NCBI GenBank assembly: GCA_937967765.1
Contig: CALCML010000042.1
Location: 1 to 6,922, forward strand
Reading direction: 5' to 3'
Source of the DNA: an uncultured Carnobacterium sp.
GTDB taxonomy: Bacteria; Bacillota; Bacilli; Lactobacillales; Aerococcaceae
Length of the DNA: 6,922 bases
In this document: positions 1 to 6,235 of the stretch, piece by piece
Position numbering within the stretch: position 1 is the stretch's first letter
Layout of the letters: each line of letters opens with the position of its first letter
The notes under the pieces: generated by a model
Databases searched by the model: none
What the model was told of the DNA's origin: nothing
Seen by the model: the letters and a program-made list of their open reading frames with translations, nothing else
Position numbers and translations under genes: made by a program

Positions 1-1726
1 ATCCAGCTGGTTCATCTTTAATCTGAACTTTCTCGATTTCAACTTCTGCTTTATCAACTTCAACCTTGAATGGTTGGTAGAACTTATCGATGACTTGTAC
101 CCATTCTTCTTTCCCTTCTTCAACAAGGTCGAGATTATCTTCCATTGATGCAGTGAAATGAGTATCGACAATATTTGGGAAATATTGTTCAATCATTTGA
201 TGAACTACATAGCCAAGTTCAGTTGGTTCAAAACGTTTAGAAACCAATTTTACGTAATAACGCTTTTGGATTGTTTCGATTGTTGGCGCGTATGTTGACG
301 GACGACCAACACCGATTTCTTCTAATGTTTTAATTAAAGTCGCCTCAGAATAACGTGCAGGTGGTTGCGTGAAATGTTGTTCAGGATTTAGTTTTGCTAA
401 TTGAACTTCATCCCCAACTTGCATTTCTGGAAGGACATTTCCTTTTTTCGCTTCTGCATTATCTTGATATACCTTTTGATACCCAGCAAATTTAACAGTA
501 GAACCATTCGCTTTAAACACATGGTTATTTTGTTCTAAATCAACCTGTACAGTGTCATAGACCGCTGCAGTCATTTGACTAGCAACAAATCGAGACCAAA
601 TCAATGTGTATAATTTTAATTGATCTTTCGTTAAATAACTTGCGATCGAATCCGGTGTACGAAGAACTGATGACGGACGGATTGCTTCATGCGCATCCTG
701 AGCTCCCTCAGCGTTCTTTACAGCGCGTTTAGTAGCAAGACAGTATTCTTTACCAAACTCTTTTTCGATGAACTCAGAAGCCTCATTTTGAGCTGATGCT
801 GAGATACGAGTTGAGTCTGTACGCATATACGTAATTAAACCGACAGACCCACTACGTCCAAGCGATACCCCTTCATAAAGTTGTTGGGCAACCATCATTG
901 TTTTACGCGTTCTGAAGTTTAGACGATTTGATGCATCTTGTTGCAAACTACTTGTTGTAAATGGTGCTGCAGGATTGCGACGACGTTCTTTCTTCGTCAC
1001 TTTAGTTACCTTGAATGGTTTCTTCTCAGAAAGTTCTGCCATTACTGATTTTACAGTCGCTTCTTTTTCTAAAGCAGCTTTCTCAGTTGTAGTACCATAG
1101 TAATTTGCTGTGAAAGCTTTCTTTTCTTTCTTAAATTGACCTTCAAGTGTCCAGTATTCTTCTGGGACGAATGCTTTAATTTCGTTTTCGCGATCAATAA
1201 TTAACTTCACAGCGATACTTTGAACACGACCGGCACTAAGACCCTTTTTCACTTTCTTCCATAAAATAGGAGATAAAGTATAACCCACAAGACGGTCTAA
1301 AATACGACGTGCTTGTTGCGCATCTACTAAGTCCATGTCGATTTTTCTTGGATTCTTGAATGCTTCTTTAATTGCATCTTTTGTAATCTCATTAAATTCC
1401 ACACGAATAGGTGCGTTTAAATCAAGTCCTAATAAATGAGCTAAATGCCAAGAAATAGCTTCTCCTTCTCTATCCGGGTCACTCGCGAGATAGACAGCAT
1501 CTGCTTTTGCTGCTTCTTTTTTAAGTGATTTGATTAAATCACCTTTCCCACGAATTGAAATATAATGAGGTTCATAATTATGTTCAATATCTACGCCCAT
1601 TTTGCTTTTAGGCAAATCACGTAAGTGCCCTTTACTAGCAACTACTTTAAAGTTTTTCCCTAAATAGCGTTCAATGGTTTTAGCTTTTGTAGGAGACTCT
1701 ACAATTACTAGATTTTGCTTCACCAT
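1..1726 (-). CDS. topA: DNA topoisomerase I (type IA), N-terminal ~575 residues; 3' end beyond window
   Basis: This enzyme relaxes negative supercoils by cutting one DNA strand through a tyrosine-DNA link and passing the other strand through. The frame begins [16 protein letters not shown], the TOPRIM start with Glu10. The acidic TOPRIM motif [10 protein letters not shown] supplies Asp83 and Asp85. [12 protein letters not shown] lies at 138-149, GLSAGRVQS at 162-170, and the active-site segment [10 protein letters not shown] puts the catalytic tyrosine at residue 300. The frame stays open to the left edge, ending just after the core. Bacillus TopA is about 690 residues, so the missing part should hold the C-terminal zinc-finger repeats. 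The ATG at 1726 is preceded by AAGGAG at 1734-1739, well spaced. The gene lies downstream of dprA, as in many Firmicutes, but has its own promoter. Nothing in the visible part looks broken. Confidence 0.97.
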   Translation of the reverse strand, partial: MVKQNLVIVESPTKAKTIERYLGKNFKVVASKGHLRDLPKSKMGVDIEHNYEPHYISIRGKGDLIKSLKKEAAKADAVYLASDPDREGEAISWHLAHLLGLDLNAPIRVEFNEITKDAIKEAFKNPRKIDMDLVDAQQARRILDRLVGYTLSPILWKKVKKGLSAGRVQSIAVKLIIDRENEIKAFVPEEYWTLEGQFKKEKKAFTANYYGTTTEKAALEKEATVKSVMAELSEKKPFKVTKVTKKERRRNPAAPFTTSSLQQDASNRLNFRTRKTMMVAQQLYEGVSLGRSGSVGLITYMRTDSTRISASAQNEASEFIEKEFGKEYCLATKRAVKNAEGAQDAHEAIRPSSVLRTPDSIASYLTKDQLKLYTLIWSRFVASQMTAAVYDTVQVDLEQNNHVFKANGSTVKFAGYQKVYQDNAEAKKGNVLPEMQVGDEVQLAKLNPEQHFTQPPARYSEATLIKTLEEIGVGRPSTYAPTIETIQKRYYVKLVSKRFEPTELGYVVHQMIEQYFPNIVDTHFTASMEDNLDLVEEGKEEWVQVIDKFYQPFKVEVDKAEVEIEKVQIKDEPAG

Positions 1727-1793
1727 TAAATGGCTCCTTCCCTAATCCACTCTATCTAACAGTTCTCTCAAGCCAAAAAATCCCGAGAAAAGT

Positions 1794-1920
1794 GAGATTG
1801 CTTAAATTATCTTTTGTCATCATATCTAAACACATTCTTTTTGTCAAGGCAACAAAACAATCTCTTAAACTATTAGATTTCGTTTTTAAGGAAAATATTT
1901 AAGATTCTTAGAGATTGTTT
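1794..1920. repeat. Three-armed GAGATTG repeat around the topA promoter and dprA end
   Basis: The seven bases GAGATTG occur on the plus strand at 1794-1800 and 1911-1917, and inverted (CAATCTC) at 1858-1864. The outer pair is longer: 1855-1865 and 1910-1920 are a perfect 11-base inverted repeat around a 44-base loop that holds the dprA stop. On the minus strand its second arm runs into TTTTGTT, so it could act as a weak dprA terminator, although the loop is long. The other pair (1794-1800 and 1858-1864) brackets the topA promoter. The function is unknown. Confidence 0.4.
1819..1847 (-). promoter_or_regulatory. Near-consensus sigma-A promoter of topA
   Basis: On the minus strand TTGACA (1842-1847, perfect -35) is followed after exactly 17 bases by TATGAT (1819-1824, five of six -10 bases). 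Transcription should begin near 1812, giving an untranslated leader of about 85 bases before the topA ATG at 1726. The promoter lies in the 159-base gap after dprA, so topA can be expressed independently of rnhB and dprA. Confidence 0.85.
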
Positions 1921-2752
1921 CACCGCTCGAAACTAGACATGCTCCTGCTTCAATGAGGCTATTAGTCCCTTTAGAATGAGTAAAAAAAATGCTTCCTGGA
2001 ACGGCAAAAACTTCTCTATTTTCACTTAAAGCTAAGTTTGCAGTAATGAGACTTCCACTTTTCTCTTTTGCCTCAATGACACATACTCCATGACTGAGTC
2101 CAGCGATGATTCGATTACGGTATGGAAAGTGAAATTTTAAAGGTCGACTCTCTAGTGGGTATTCAGAAAGGAGAAGTCCTCTTTTCGCAATCATGTCATA
2201 AAGATTTGCGTTTTCCGGTGGATACACAACATCTAAGCCACTACCAATAACCGCAATGGTGTTTCCGCTAATTCTAAGTGTTTCTTCATGCGCCAATGTA
2301 TCGACTCCACGCGCTAATCCACTGACAACTACAATGCCATCATTAACGATGGTTGGGATTAATTCATGAATACAATGTTTTGCATATTTAGAATGGTCTC
2401 TTGAGCCTACAATAGCAACAGCTCTCTGATTAATGAGCGACAAGTTGCCTCTATAAAATAATACAATTGGAGGTAAATAAATTTCTTTTAAGCGTTGGGG
2501 ATAACCACCGTCCAAAATGGTCAATACCTTCACTCTTTTTCCCTGTAGTCTTTTGATTTCAACATCCCAATCCATTGATTCTATCCACTGACTCGTTTCT
2601 TCTGGCAGTGCGTATTTTAAATCCCCTAGAACAAAAGTGTCGTTTAAGGAGACATCCTCATTCAACCGTTCATAAAGCTCAAAGAATCGTTTGCTCGTCA
2701 TCGTATCGCTCATCGCGACCGCAATCAGTAATCTACGTTTTGTCCAAATCAT
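1886..2752 (-). CDS. dprA: DNA-processing protein DprA/Smf
   Basis: DprA binds incoming single-stranded DNA in the cytoplasm during natural transformation and loads RecA on it; many non-competent bacteria also keep the gene. The 288-residue protein has a helical N-terminal part and then the Rossmann-like SMF domain: VAIVGSR at 112-118, SGLARGVDTLAH at 144-155, FPYRNRIIAGLS at 209-220, SGSLITA at 232-238, VPG at 251-253 and GTNSLIEAGA at 262-271. It ends soon after that domain, without the C-terminal winged helix seen in longer homologues. Its length matches the streptococcal form (about 280). The ATG at 2752 follows GAGGGAG at 2760-2766; Met14 and Met18 lack an obvious ribosome site. Unusually, that ribosome site lies in the terminator hairpin between rnhB and dprA. 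Presence of dprA alone does not show that the organism is transformable. Confidence 0.96.
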   Translation of the reverse strand: MIWTKRRLLIAVAMSDTMTSKRFFELYERLNEDVSLNDTFVLGDLKYALPEETSQWIESMDWDVEIKRLQGKRVKVLTILDGGYPQRLKEIYLPPIVLFYRGNLSLINQRAVAIVGSRDHSKYAKHCIHELIPTIVNDGIVVVSGLARGVDTLAHEETLRISGNTIAVIGSGLDVVYPPENANLYDMIAKRGLLLSEYPLESRPLKFHFPYRNRIIAGLSHGVCVIEAKEKSGSLITANLALSENREVFAVPGSIFFTHSKGTNSLIEAGACLVSSGETISKNLKYFP

Positions 2753-2804
2753 AAAAAAACTCCCTCTCGAAATAGTCTTTCAATACTATTTACGAGAAAG
2801 AGTT
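2753..2804 (-). terminator. Strong intrinsic terminator between rnhB and dprA, overlapping the dprA ribosome site
   Basis: On the minus strand the arm at 2786-2804 pairs with the arm at 2758-2775: 18 base pairs including two G-U pairs, one bulged T and a 10-base loop (2776-2785). The transcript then runs into seven U residues (2753-2759) that end directly at the dprA ATG. It lies 13 bases past the rnhB stop, so it should end the rbgA-rnhB transcript. The last two pairs of the stem use part of the T-tract, so the effective stem may be slightly shorter. Confidence 0.88.
2760..2766 (-). promoter_or_regulatory. dprA Shine-Dalgarno site sequestered in the terminator stem
   Basis: GAGGGAG on the minus strand is the only plausible ribosome site for the dprA ATG at 2752, with a 7-base spacer made wholly of T. 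All seven bases are paired in the 3' arm of the hairpin at 2758-2804. Any transcript that reads through would therefore carry a masked ribosome site unless the hairpin is opened. Confidence 0.7.
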
Positions 2805-2813
2805 CTGTTTTGG

Positions 2814-2842
2814 ATTTTATTGATAGTCTTTCACTGGAGCAA
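2814..2842 (-). promoter_or_regulatory. Weak candidate promoter for dprA at the end of rnhB
   Basis: TAAAAT (2814-2819, five of six -10 bases) lies 17 bases after TTGCTC (2837-2842, a poor -35). If used, the transcript would start near 2807 and begin with the hairpin that masks the dprA ribosome site. The match is weak and could arise by chance in AT-rich DNA. Confidence 0.2.
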
Positions 2843-3584
2843 ATGTCATGCGGTGAATTGGAGTTGGTCCTAATTTTCCAAGGCCTTCAAGATGAGCCTT
2901 CGTACCATAGCCAGCATTTTGTGCAAAGCCGTAACCTGGATACAGTTGTTCGTAATCCTTCATCATCTGATCACGAACCTCTTTAGCAACAATACTTGCT
3001 GCTGCAATGGAGATACTCTTAGCGTCCCCTTTAATGATACCTTCCTCAGGAATACCAGTATCCAGTTTCATAGCATCAATCAATAAGTAGTCTGGCTGTT
3101 CTGGCAATAATTCAATCGCTCTCTTCATCGCTACCTTACTAGCCTCATAAATATTAATCTTATCAATGGTAAACGCATCAACAATACCGATACCAATTGC
3201 GATGGCTTGTTCTTTAATGATTTCAAAAATCTCAGCACGCTTCTTGGCGCTTAATTTCTTTGAATCATCCAGACCGATATCTTCCATTCCTTCAGGAAGA
3301 ATAACGGCAGCAGCTACCACTGGACCAGCAAGTGGACCTCGACCCACTTCATCGATCCCAGCAATCATTTTGTAGCCTTTTTGTTTAGCTGCACGTTCAA
3401 AGCTTTGCATTTCTTCAAAGTGAGCAGCACGTTCTGCTTTTTTAGCGTACTGACGTTCGAATTTAGCGATTAAATCTTGAACTCCTTTACGCTCGTCACT
3501 TCGAAGTTCTGTTAAACGTTCATCCGACAACGTTTGAATTTTTTCAAGAATCAATTTAATTTCTTTGATGGAACGTTTTTCCAT
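2817..3584 (-). CDS. rnhB: Ribonuclease HII
   Basis: RNase HII cuts the RNA strand of RNA-DNA hybrids and starts removal of single ribonucleotides misincorporated in DNA. The 255-residue protein has a charged helical N-terminal extension of about 70 residues, as in the Bacillus enzyme, and then the catalytic domain. IAGIDEVGRGPLAGPVVAAA (74-93) carries Asp78 and Glu79, LLIDAMKLD carries Asp170 and GDAKSISIAAASIVAK carries Asp187, which together make the expected metal-binding set. The C-terminal stretch YPGYGFAQNAGYGTKAH (215-231) and the substrate-contacting end TPIHRMTFAPVK are present. The ATG at 3584 overlaps the rbgA stop by one base (TAATG), with a G-rich ribosome site (GGGGGAAG) inside the rbgA end, so the two are probably translationally coupled. 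A terminator follows the stop at 2817. Confidence 0.97.
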   Translation of the reverse strand: MEKRSIKEIKLILEKIQTLSDERLTELRSDERKGVQDLIAKFERQYAKKAERAAHFEEMQSFERAAKQKGYKMIAGIDEVGRGPLAGPVVAAAVILPEGMEDIGLDDSKKLSAKKRAEIFEIIKEQAIAIGIGIVDAFTIDKINIYEASKVAMKRAIELLPEQPDYLLIDAMKLDTGIPEEGIIKGDAKSISIAAASIVAKEVRDQMMKDYEQLYPGYGFAQNAGYGTKAHLEGLGKLGPTPIHRMTFAPVKDYQ

Positions 3585-4444
3585 TATGCTTCCCCCGTTA
3601 ACGATACAGGCGCTTGGTCTAATGTATAACGACCAAGTTTCCCTGAACGAATATCAAACACAATCCGTTTGCTTGCCTTTTCATAATCTTCTTTAAAGCC
3701 TAAATTCTTTGTAATCAGCATTAATAAATCTACATTTGAGAGCTCCAAATCGTTGTCTGTTAAACGATAAGCCTTCTTTAAATACTCTGGATAATCCAAC
3801 TTAAACTGATTAAGAGCAAATAATGCAATATCATCCATATGAAGGAGCGCATCCTTAATAGCACCAGTAAGAGCTAGTTTATTTCCAATTTCTTCACTTT
3901 CAAACTTTGGCCATAGAATTCCTGGTGTATCTAATAATTCAAAATCATTTCCGATTTTCAACCAGCTCTGTCCCTTTGTAACTCCAGGACGGTTTGCTGT
4001 TTCTGCTTGGTTTTTATTAATCATACGGTTAATAAAGGTTGATTTCCCAACGTTTGGAATCCCAAGCACCATTAGACGGATCGGTCTAGGACGAATTCCT
4101 TTTTCTAGATTCTTTTCAAATACGGGCGCCATTAATTCTTTTATCGCTGCTTTGACTTGTTTAATCCCTTTTCCGTCTTTTGCTTCTGTTGTAAGAACTT
4201 TAATTCCTTGGCTAGTAAAATAATCATTCCAACGTTTTGTTTGAGATGGATCTGCCAAATCTACTTTGTTTAATAAAATTAACTGTTTCTTTTGTCCTTT
4301 AATTTCTTCGATAATAGGATTGCGACTTGATTCTGGAATACGAGCATCCACCATTTCAATCACAACATCGACTAGTTTTAATTTTTCTGTTGCTTCCCGG
4401 CGCGCTTTGGCCATATGCCCAGGGAACCATTGGATTGTTGCCAT
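3584..4444 (-). CDS. rbgA: Ribosome biogenesis GTPase RbgA (YlqF)
   Basis: RbgA is a circularly permuted GTPase that acts late in 50S ribosomal subunit assembly. The permuted motif order is visible: G4 NKVD at 59-62 comes before G1 GIPNVGKS at 128-135, G2 PGVTKG at 153-158 and G3 DTPG at 172-175. The N-terminal FPGHMAKA carries His10, matching the histidine (His9 in Bacillus subtilis) implicated in GTP hydrolysis. The C-terminal third (about 190-286) is the helical RNA-contacting domain. Its length (286) is typical. The ATG at 4444 follows AAAGGATT at 4453-4460. The gene is the first of a pair with rnhB, which it overlaps by one base, and it has its own promoter after the nitroreductase terminator. 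Confidence 0.97.
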   Translation of the reverse strand: MATIQWFPGHMAKARREATEKLKLVDVVIEMVDARIPESSRNPIIEEIKGQKKQLILLNKVDLADPSQTKRWNDYFTSQGIKVLTTEAKDGKGIKQVKAAIKELMAPVFEKNLEKGIRPRPIRLMVLGIPNVGKSTFINRMINKNQAETANRPGVTKGQSWLKIGNDFELLDTPGILWPKFESEEIGNKLALTGAIKDALLHMDDIALFALNQFKLDYPEYLKKAYRLTDNDLELSNVDLLMLITKNLGFKEDYEKASKRIVFDIRSGKLGRYTLDQAPVSLTGEA

Positions 4445-4502
4445 AAATTTCGAATCCTTTCTATTTAATCTTTAATAAATCATTCATATAGAACCATCAA
4501 AC

Positions 4503-4511
4503 ATTATACCA
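4503..4511 (-). promoter_or_regulatory. Extended -10 promoter of rbgA-rnhB
   Basis: TGGTATAAT on the minus strand is a perfect -10 (TATAAT, 4503-4508) with the extended TGn element. No good -35 is seen at 16-18 bases upstream (around 4525-4532), which the extended -10 can offset. Transcription should start near 4496, about 50 bases before the rbgA ATG. Confidence 0.75.
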
Positions 4512-4554
4512 TGTTTTCATTCTTTTTTCCGTTCTCTTCCTCATCCCTATAACG

Positions 4555-4597
4555 AAAAATCTCAGTACAACAACGATTCCTTGTCATTGTACTGAGA
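4555..4597 (-). terminator. Intrinsic terminator of the nitroreductase gene
   Basis: Perfect 11-base-pair stem: TCTCAGTACAA (plus-strand 4560-4570) with TTGTACTGAGA (4587-4597), and a 16-base loop. On the minus strand the stem is followed by TTTTTCG (T-tract at 4555-4559). It starts about 20 bases after the nitroreductase stop at 4619 and separates that gene from rbgA. Confidence 0.85.
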
Positions 4598-4618
4598 GTT
4601 CATTTATATGCAAAAATT

Positions 4619-5275
4619 TTAGTCGATTACTTCGTAAATACTTTCTGTATTCCAACGAACTTTTGGTTTAATCTCTTCATCTCTATAACCAAAAGCACAC
4701 ATAACAGAAACTCCAAATTCTGATGTATCCAGAACTCCTTTTTCTTCTAAATAAGCTTCAACTTTAGCTTTATCGAATCCTTCAATCGGACATGAATCCA
4801 TTCCCATTAAAACAGCTGCATTCATCATATTTGTCATTTGGATATACGTTTGTTTACTTGCCCAGTCAAAGAGTGAACGTTCATCATTAAGCTGGGCATC
4901 ACTTTCTTGGAAACTCTTAATACGATGCGCATAAGCAGAATCGGGATCATAACTTCTATGTCTTACTTCTTGCATTAATTTTTCGATATAAGGAGTTTCA
5001 TAGTTCACGCCTTTACGAGCTAGATATATCACAAAATGACTAGCACCATCAAGCATTGAAACAGCGCCCCAAGCCATTGATTTTAAATCTTGCTTCATTT
5101 CTTCGTTATTTAATAAAAGCATTTTCCAAGGTTCAAATCCAAGTGAAGAAGGAGCTAATCTACCTACTTCCACAAGTGCTGCCCAATCTTCATCAGAAAT
5201 GCGACGAGCTGGATCAAATTTTTTAGTAGCATAACGTTGGTGTTGTAATGCAACGACTTCTTCTCTATTCATCAT
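4619..5275 (-). CDS. Nitroreductase-family FMN oxidoreductase, NAD(P)H-dependent (NfsB/YfkO-like)
   Basis: This is a small cytoplasmic flavoprotein of the nitroreductase family, which uses NAD(P)H to reduce quinones, nitro compounds or other electrophiles; the natural substrate cannot be read from the sequence. Family features are QHQRYATKKFDP at 11-22 (Arg14 in the usual FMN phosphate position), GRLAPSSLGFEPWK at 38-51 and the late block AAVLMGMDSCPIEGFD at 153-168. Length is 218 residues, close to Bacillus YfkO. The start is set at ATG 5275 because AAGGAG (5282-5287) lies six bases upstream. The frame is open to an ATG at 5308, but that start would put the ribosome site inside the gene. The adjacent second ATG (5272) is also possible. 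It is a single-gene unit with its own promoter and terminator. Confidence 0.9.
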   Translation of the reverse strand: MMNREEVVALQHQRYATKKFDPARRISDEDWAALVEVGRLAPSSLGFEPWKMLLLNNEEMKQDLKSMAWGAVSMLDGASHFVIYLARKGVNYETPYIEKLMQEVRHRSYDPDSAYAHRIKSFQESDAQLNDERSLFDWASKQTYIQMTNMMNAAVLMGMDSCPIEGFDKAKVEAYLEEKGVLDTSEFGVSVMCAFGYRDEEIKPKVRWNTESIYEVID

Positions 5276-5290
5276 ACAAATCTCCTTAAG

Positions 5291-5303
5291 TGTAAAGTTT
5301 ACA
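5291..5303. promoter_or_regulatory. Candidate operator palindrome in the nitroreductase leader
   Basis: TGTAAAGTTTACA is a perfect palindrome of two six-base arms around one central base. It lies between the predicted transcription start (about 5313) and the ribosome site (5282-5287), where a bound repressor would block transcription. No regulator gene is present in the window. Short AT-rich palindromes can arise by chance. Confidence 0.4.
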
Positions 5304-5319
5304 AACAATATATGTCATT

Positions 5320-5348
5320 AGTTTAACAATTTAGAAATAGAATAGCAA
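5320..5348 (-). promoter_or_regulatory. Probable promoter of the nitroreductase gene
   Basis: TTGCTA (5343-5348, four of six -35 bases) and TAAACT (5320-5325, four of six -10 bases) are separated by exactly 17 bases on the minus strand. It is the best-spaced pair in the gap after the mgtC terminator. The moderate match suits a regulated promoter, but other AT-rich hexamers nearby (for example TATATT) are possible. Confidence 0.45.
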
Positions 5349-5362
5349 TCCACCTAGTTAAA

Positions 5363-5390
5363 TTAAAAGAGACTGAATTGCTTCAGTCTC
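5363..5390 (-). terminator. Intrinsic terminator of mgtC
   Basis: A perfect nine-base-pair stem (GAGACTGAA on the plus strand at 5369-5377 with TTCAGTCTC at 5382-5390) and a four-base loop are followed on the minus strand by TTTTAATTT. It starts eight bases after the mgtC stop codon. Confidence 0.9.
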
Positions 5391-5397
5391 ATCTTTA

Positions 5398-6099
5398 CTA
5401 TTGAGGATTGTTTTCTGACGACTTGAACTTCACTTTCTTAATCTTGAAGTCGATATGTCGCTCCCTGATGGTTGCTTCAATATCATCAATCGAAATTTGT
5501 TTGTCATTTTCAATCTGAATGTTAATTTCATATTTACCGCCGATATCTTTTACATCAACATTCGCAATTTGATATTGTTTTAAATCACAGTATTGATAAA
5601 TATCATGAACGAGCGAGATATCACCTACCGTACCATTGATACTTGCTTGGTAAATTTGATGTTGTTTTGTAAAATCATGTGTTAGCCATTGAATCAACAT
5701 AACGAAAACGCTACATACGAGGCCAAAGAACCATAATCCTCCACCAATCGCCATACCGATACCTGAAGTCGCCCAAATACCAGCAGCCGTTGTTAGTCCG
5801 CTAATTTTCTTGTCACGCATGAAGATAATTCCCCCACCAATGAAGGAAATACCACTAACGATTTGTGCTGCGACACGTGTTGAATCAAAGTCATGAGTAT
5901 CAAGAAACGCTTCTTTGGAAATAATCATCATCAAGGCGGAAGTTAAACAAACAATCACATGAGTTTTAACGCCAGCTTGTTTATTTCTGGCTTTTCGTTC
6001 ATACCCGATTAAAAGTCCGCAAACACATGCGAGGATAATCGATGTAAAATGTCTTAACTCTAACATCGCGTCAAATGAACGCACAAAAATTTGATCCAT
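5398..6099 (-). CDS. MgtC/SapB-family membrane protein
   Basis: MgtC-family proteins are inner-membrane proteins linked to growth at low magnesium and, in pathogens, to survival in macrophages. Most Firmicutes members (YhiD/SapB type) have no settled function. The 233-residue protein has about five hydrophobic segments (roughly 16-32, 44-61, 75-94, 103-119 and 121-138). Family motifs are GLLIGYERKARNKQAGVKTH (28-47), RVAAQIVSGISFIGGGIIF (75-93) and GLTTAAGIWATSGIGMAIGGG (101-121). From about 145 on there is a soluble cytoplasmic domain with alternating strands and helices, like the small ACT-like domain of longer family members. ATG 6099 follows a perfect AAAGGAGG (6106-6113) six bases away. 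It is a single-gene unit with its own promoter and terminator. The family call is firm; a role in magnesium transport is not implied. Confidence 0.93.
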   Translation of the reverse strand: MDQIFVRSFDAMLELRHFTSIILACVCGLLIGYERKARNKQAGVKTHVIVCLTSALMMIISKEAFLDTHDFDSTRVAAQIVSGISFIGGGIIFMRDKKISGLTTAAGIWATSGIGMAIGGGLWFFGLVCSVFVMLIQWLTHDFTKQHQIYQASINGTVGDISLVHDIYQYCDLKQYQIANVDVKDIGGKYEINIQIENDKQISIDDIEATIRERHIDFKIKKVKFKSSENNPQ

Positions 6100-6123
6100 A
6101 CTCTTCCTCCTTTAAAAATGTAC

Positions 6124-6154
6124 CTTTCTATTTTACGCATATTTTGATAGAAAG
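6124..6154. repeat. Inverted repeat spanning the mgtC promoter
   Basis: CTTTCTAT (6124-6131) and ATAGAAAG (6147-6154) are a perfect eight-base inverted repeat with a 15-base spacer. One arm sits just downstream of the -10 hexamer and overlaps it by two bases; the other lies in the promoter spacer and touches the -35. Arm centres are 23 bases apart, about two helical turns, so a dimeric regulator could cover both. No regulator can be assigned. Confidence 0.4.
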
Positions 6155-6158
6155 TCAA
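6130..6158 (-). promoter_or_regulatory. Sigma-A promoter of mgtC
   Basis: On the minus strand TTGACT (6153-6158, five of six) and TAAAAT (6130-6135, five of six) are separated by exactly 17 bases. The start site should be near 6123, giving a leader of only about 24 bases before the ATG at 6099. That leaves no room for a riboswitch or long magnesium-sensing leader such as that of Salmonella mgtCBR. Confidence 0.82.
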
Positions 6159-6164
6159 CAATAA

Positions 6165-6178
6165 TGAAATCGTTTTCT
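6165..6178. promoter_or_regulatory. Candidate CcpA catabolite-response element (cre) upstream of mgtC
   Basis: TGAAATCGTTTTCT matches the cre consensus TGWAANCGNTNWCA at every fixed position except the last base. Its centre is about 49 bases upstream of the predicted mgtC start, just above the -35. CcpA bound there would more likely activate than repress. The site also shares bases with a small palindrome (ATCGTT at 6169-6174, AACGAT at 6179-6184). Confidence 0.45.
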
Positions 6179-6200
6179 AACGATAGTTATTCTACATGCA

Positions 6201-6230
6201 AAAGAAAAAGAGACAGAAATCTGCCTCTTT
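6201..6230 (-). terminator. Intrinsic terminator of lepB
   Basis: Ten-base-pair stem (6221-6230 with 6207-6216, one G-U pair) and a four-base loop. On the minus strand it is followed by TTCTTTT; the stem's own last three bases are also T. It starts just after the lepB stop at 6236-6238. Confidence 0.85.
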
Positions 6231-6235
6231 ACTCT

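Noticed and set aside
1727..1885. Possible T-box or riboswitch in the dprA-topA gap
   Set aside because: There is no T-box core sequence, no strong terminator/antiterminator pair, and the leader is short; a promoter plus plain leader is enough.
2753..2900. Competence sigma-X box (cin-box, TACGAATA) upstream of dprA
   Set aside because: I looked for it on the minus strand upstream of dprA and found no convincing match, so competence control of dprA is not supported by this sequence.
2691..3375. Plus-strand open frames of about 60-69 codons opposite dprA and rnhB
   Set aside because: They lie antisense to well-conserved genes, lack ribosome sites and family resemblance, and are explained by the codon use of the opposite strand.
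4266..4475. Plus-strand 69-codon frame opposite the rbgA start
   Set aside because: It is an antisense shadow of the rbgA N-terminus and has no ribosome site or promoter of its own.
6100..6235. Magnesium-sensing leader RNA ahead of mgtC
   Set aside because: The predicted start leaves only about 24 bases before the ATG, too short for an M-box or similar element.
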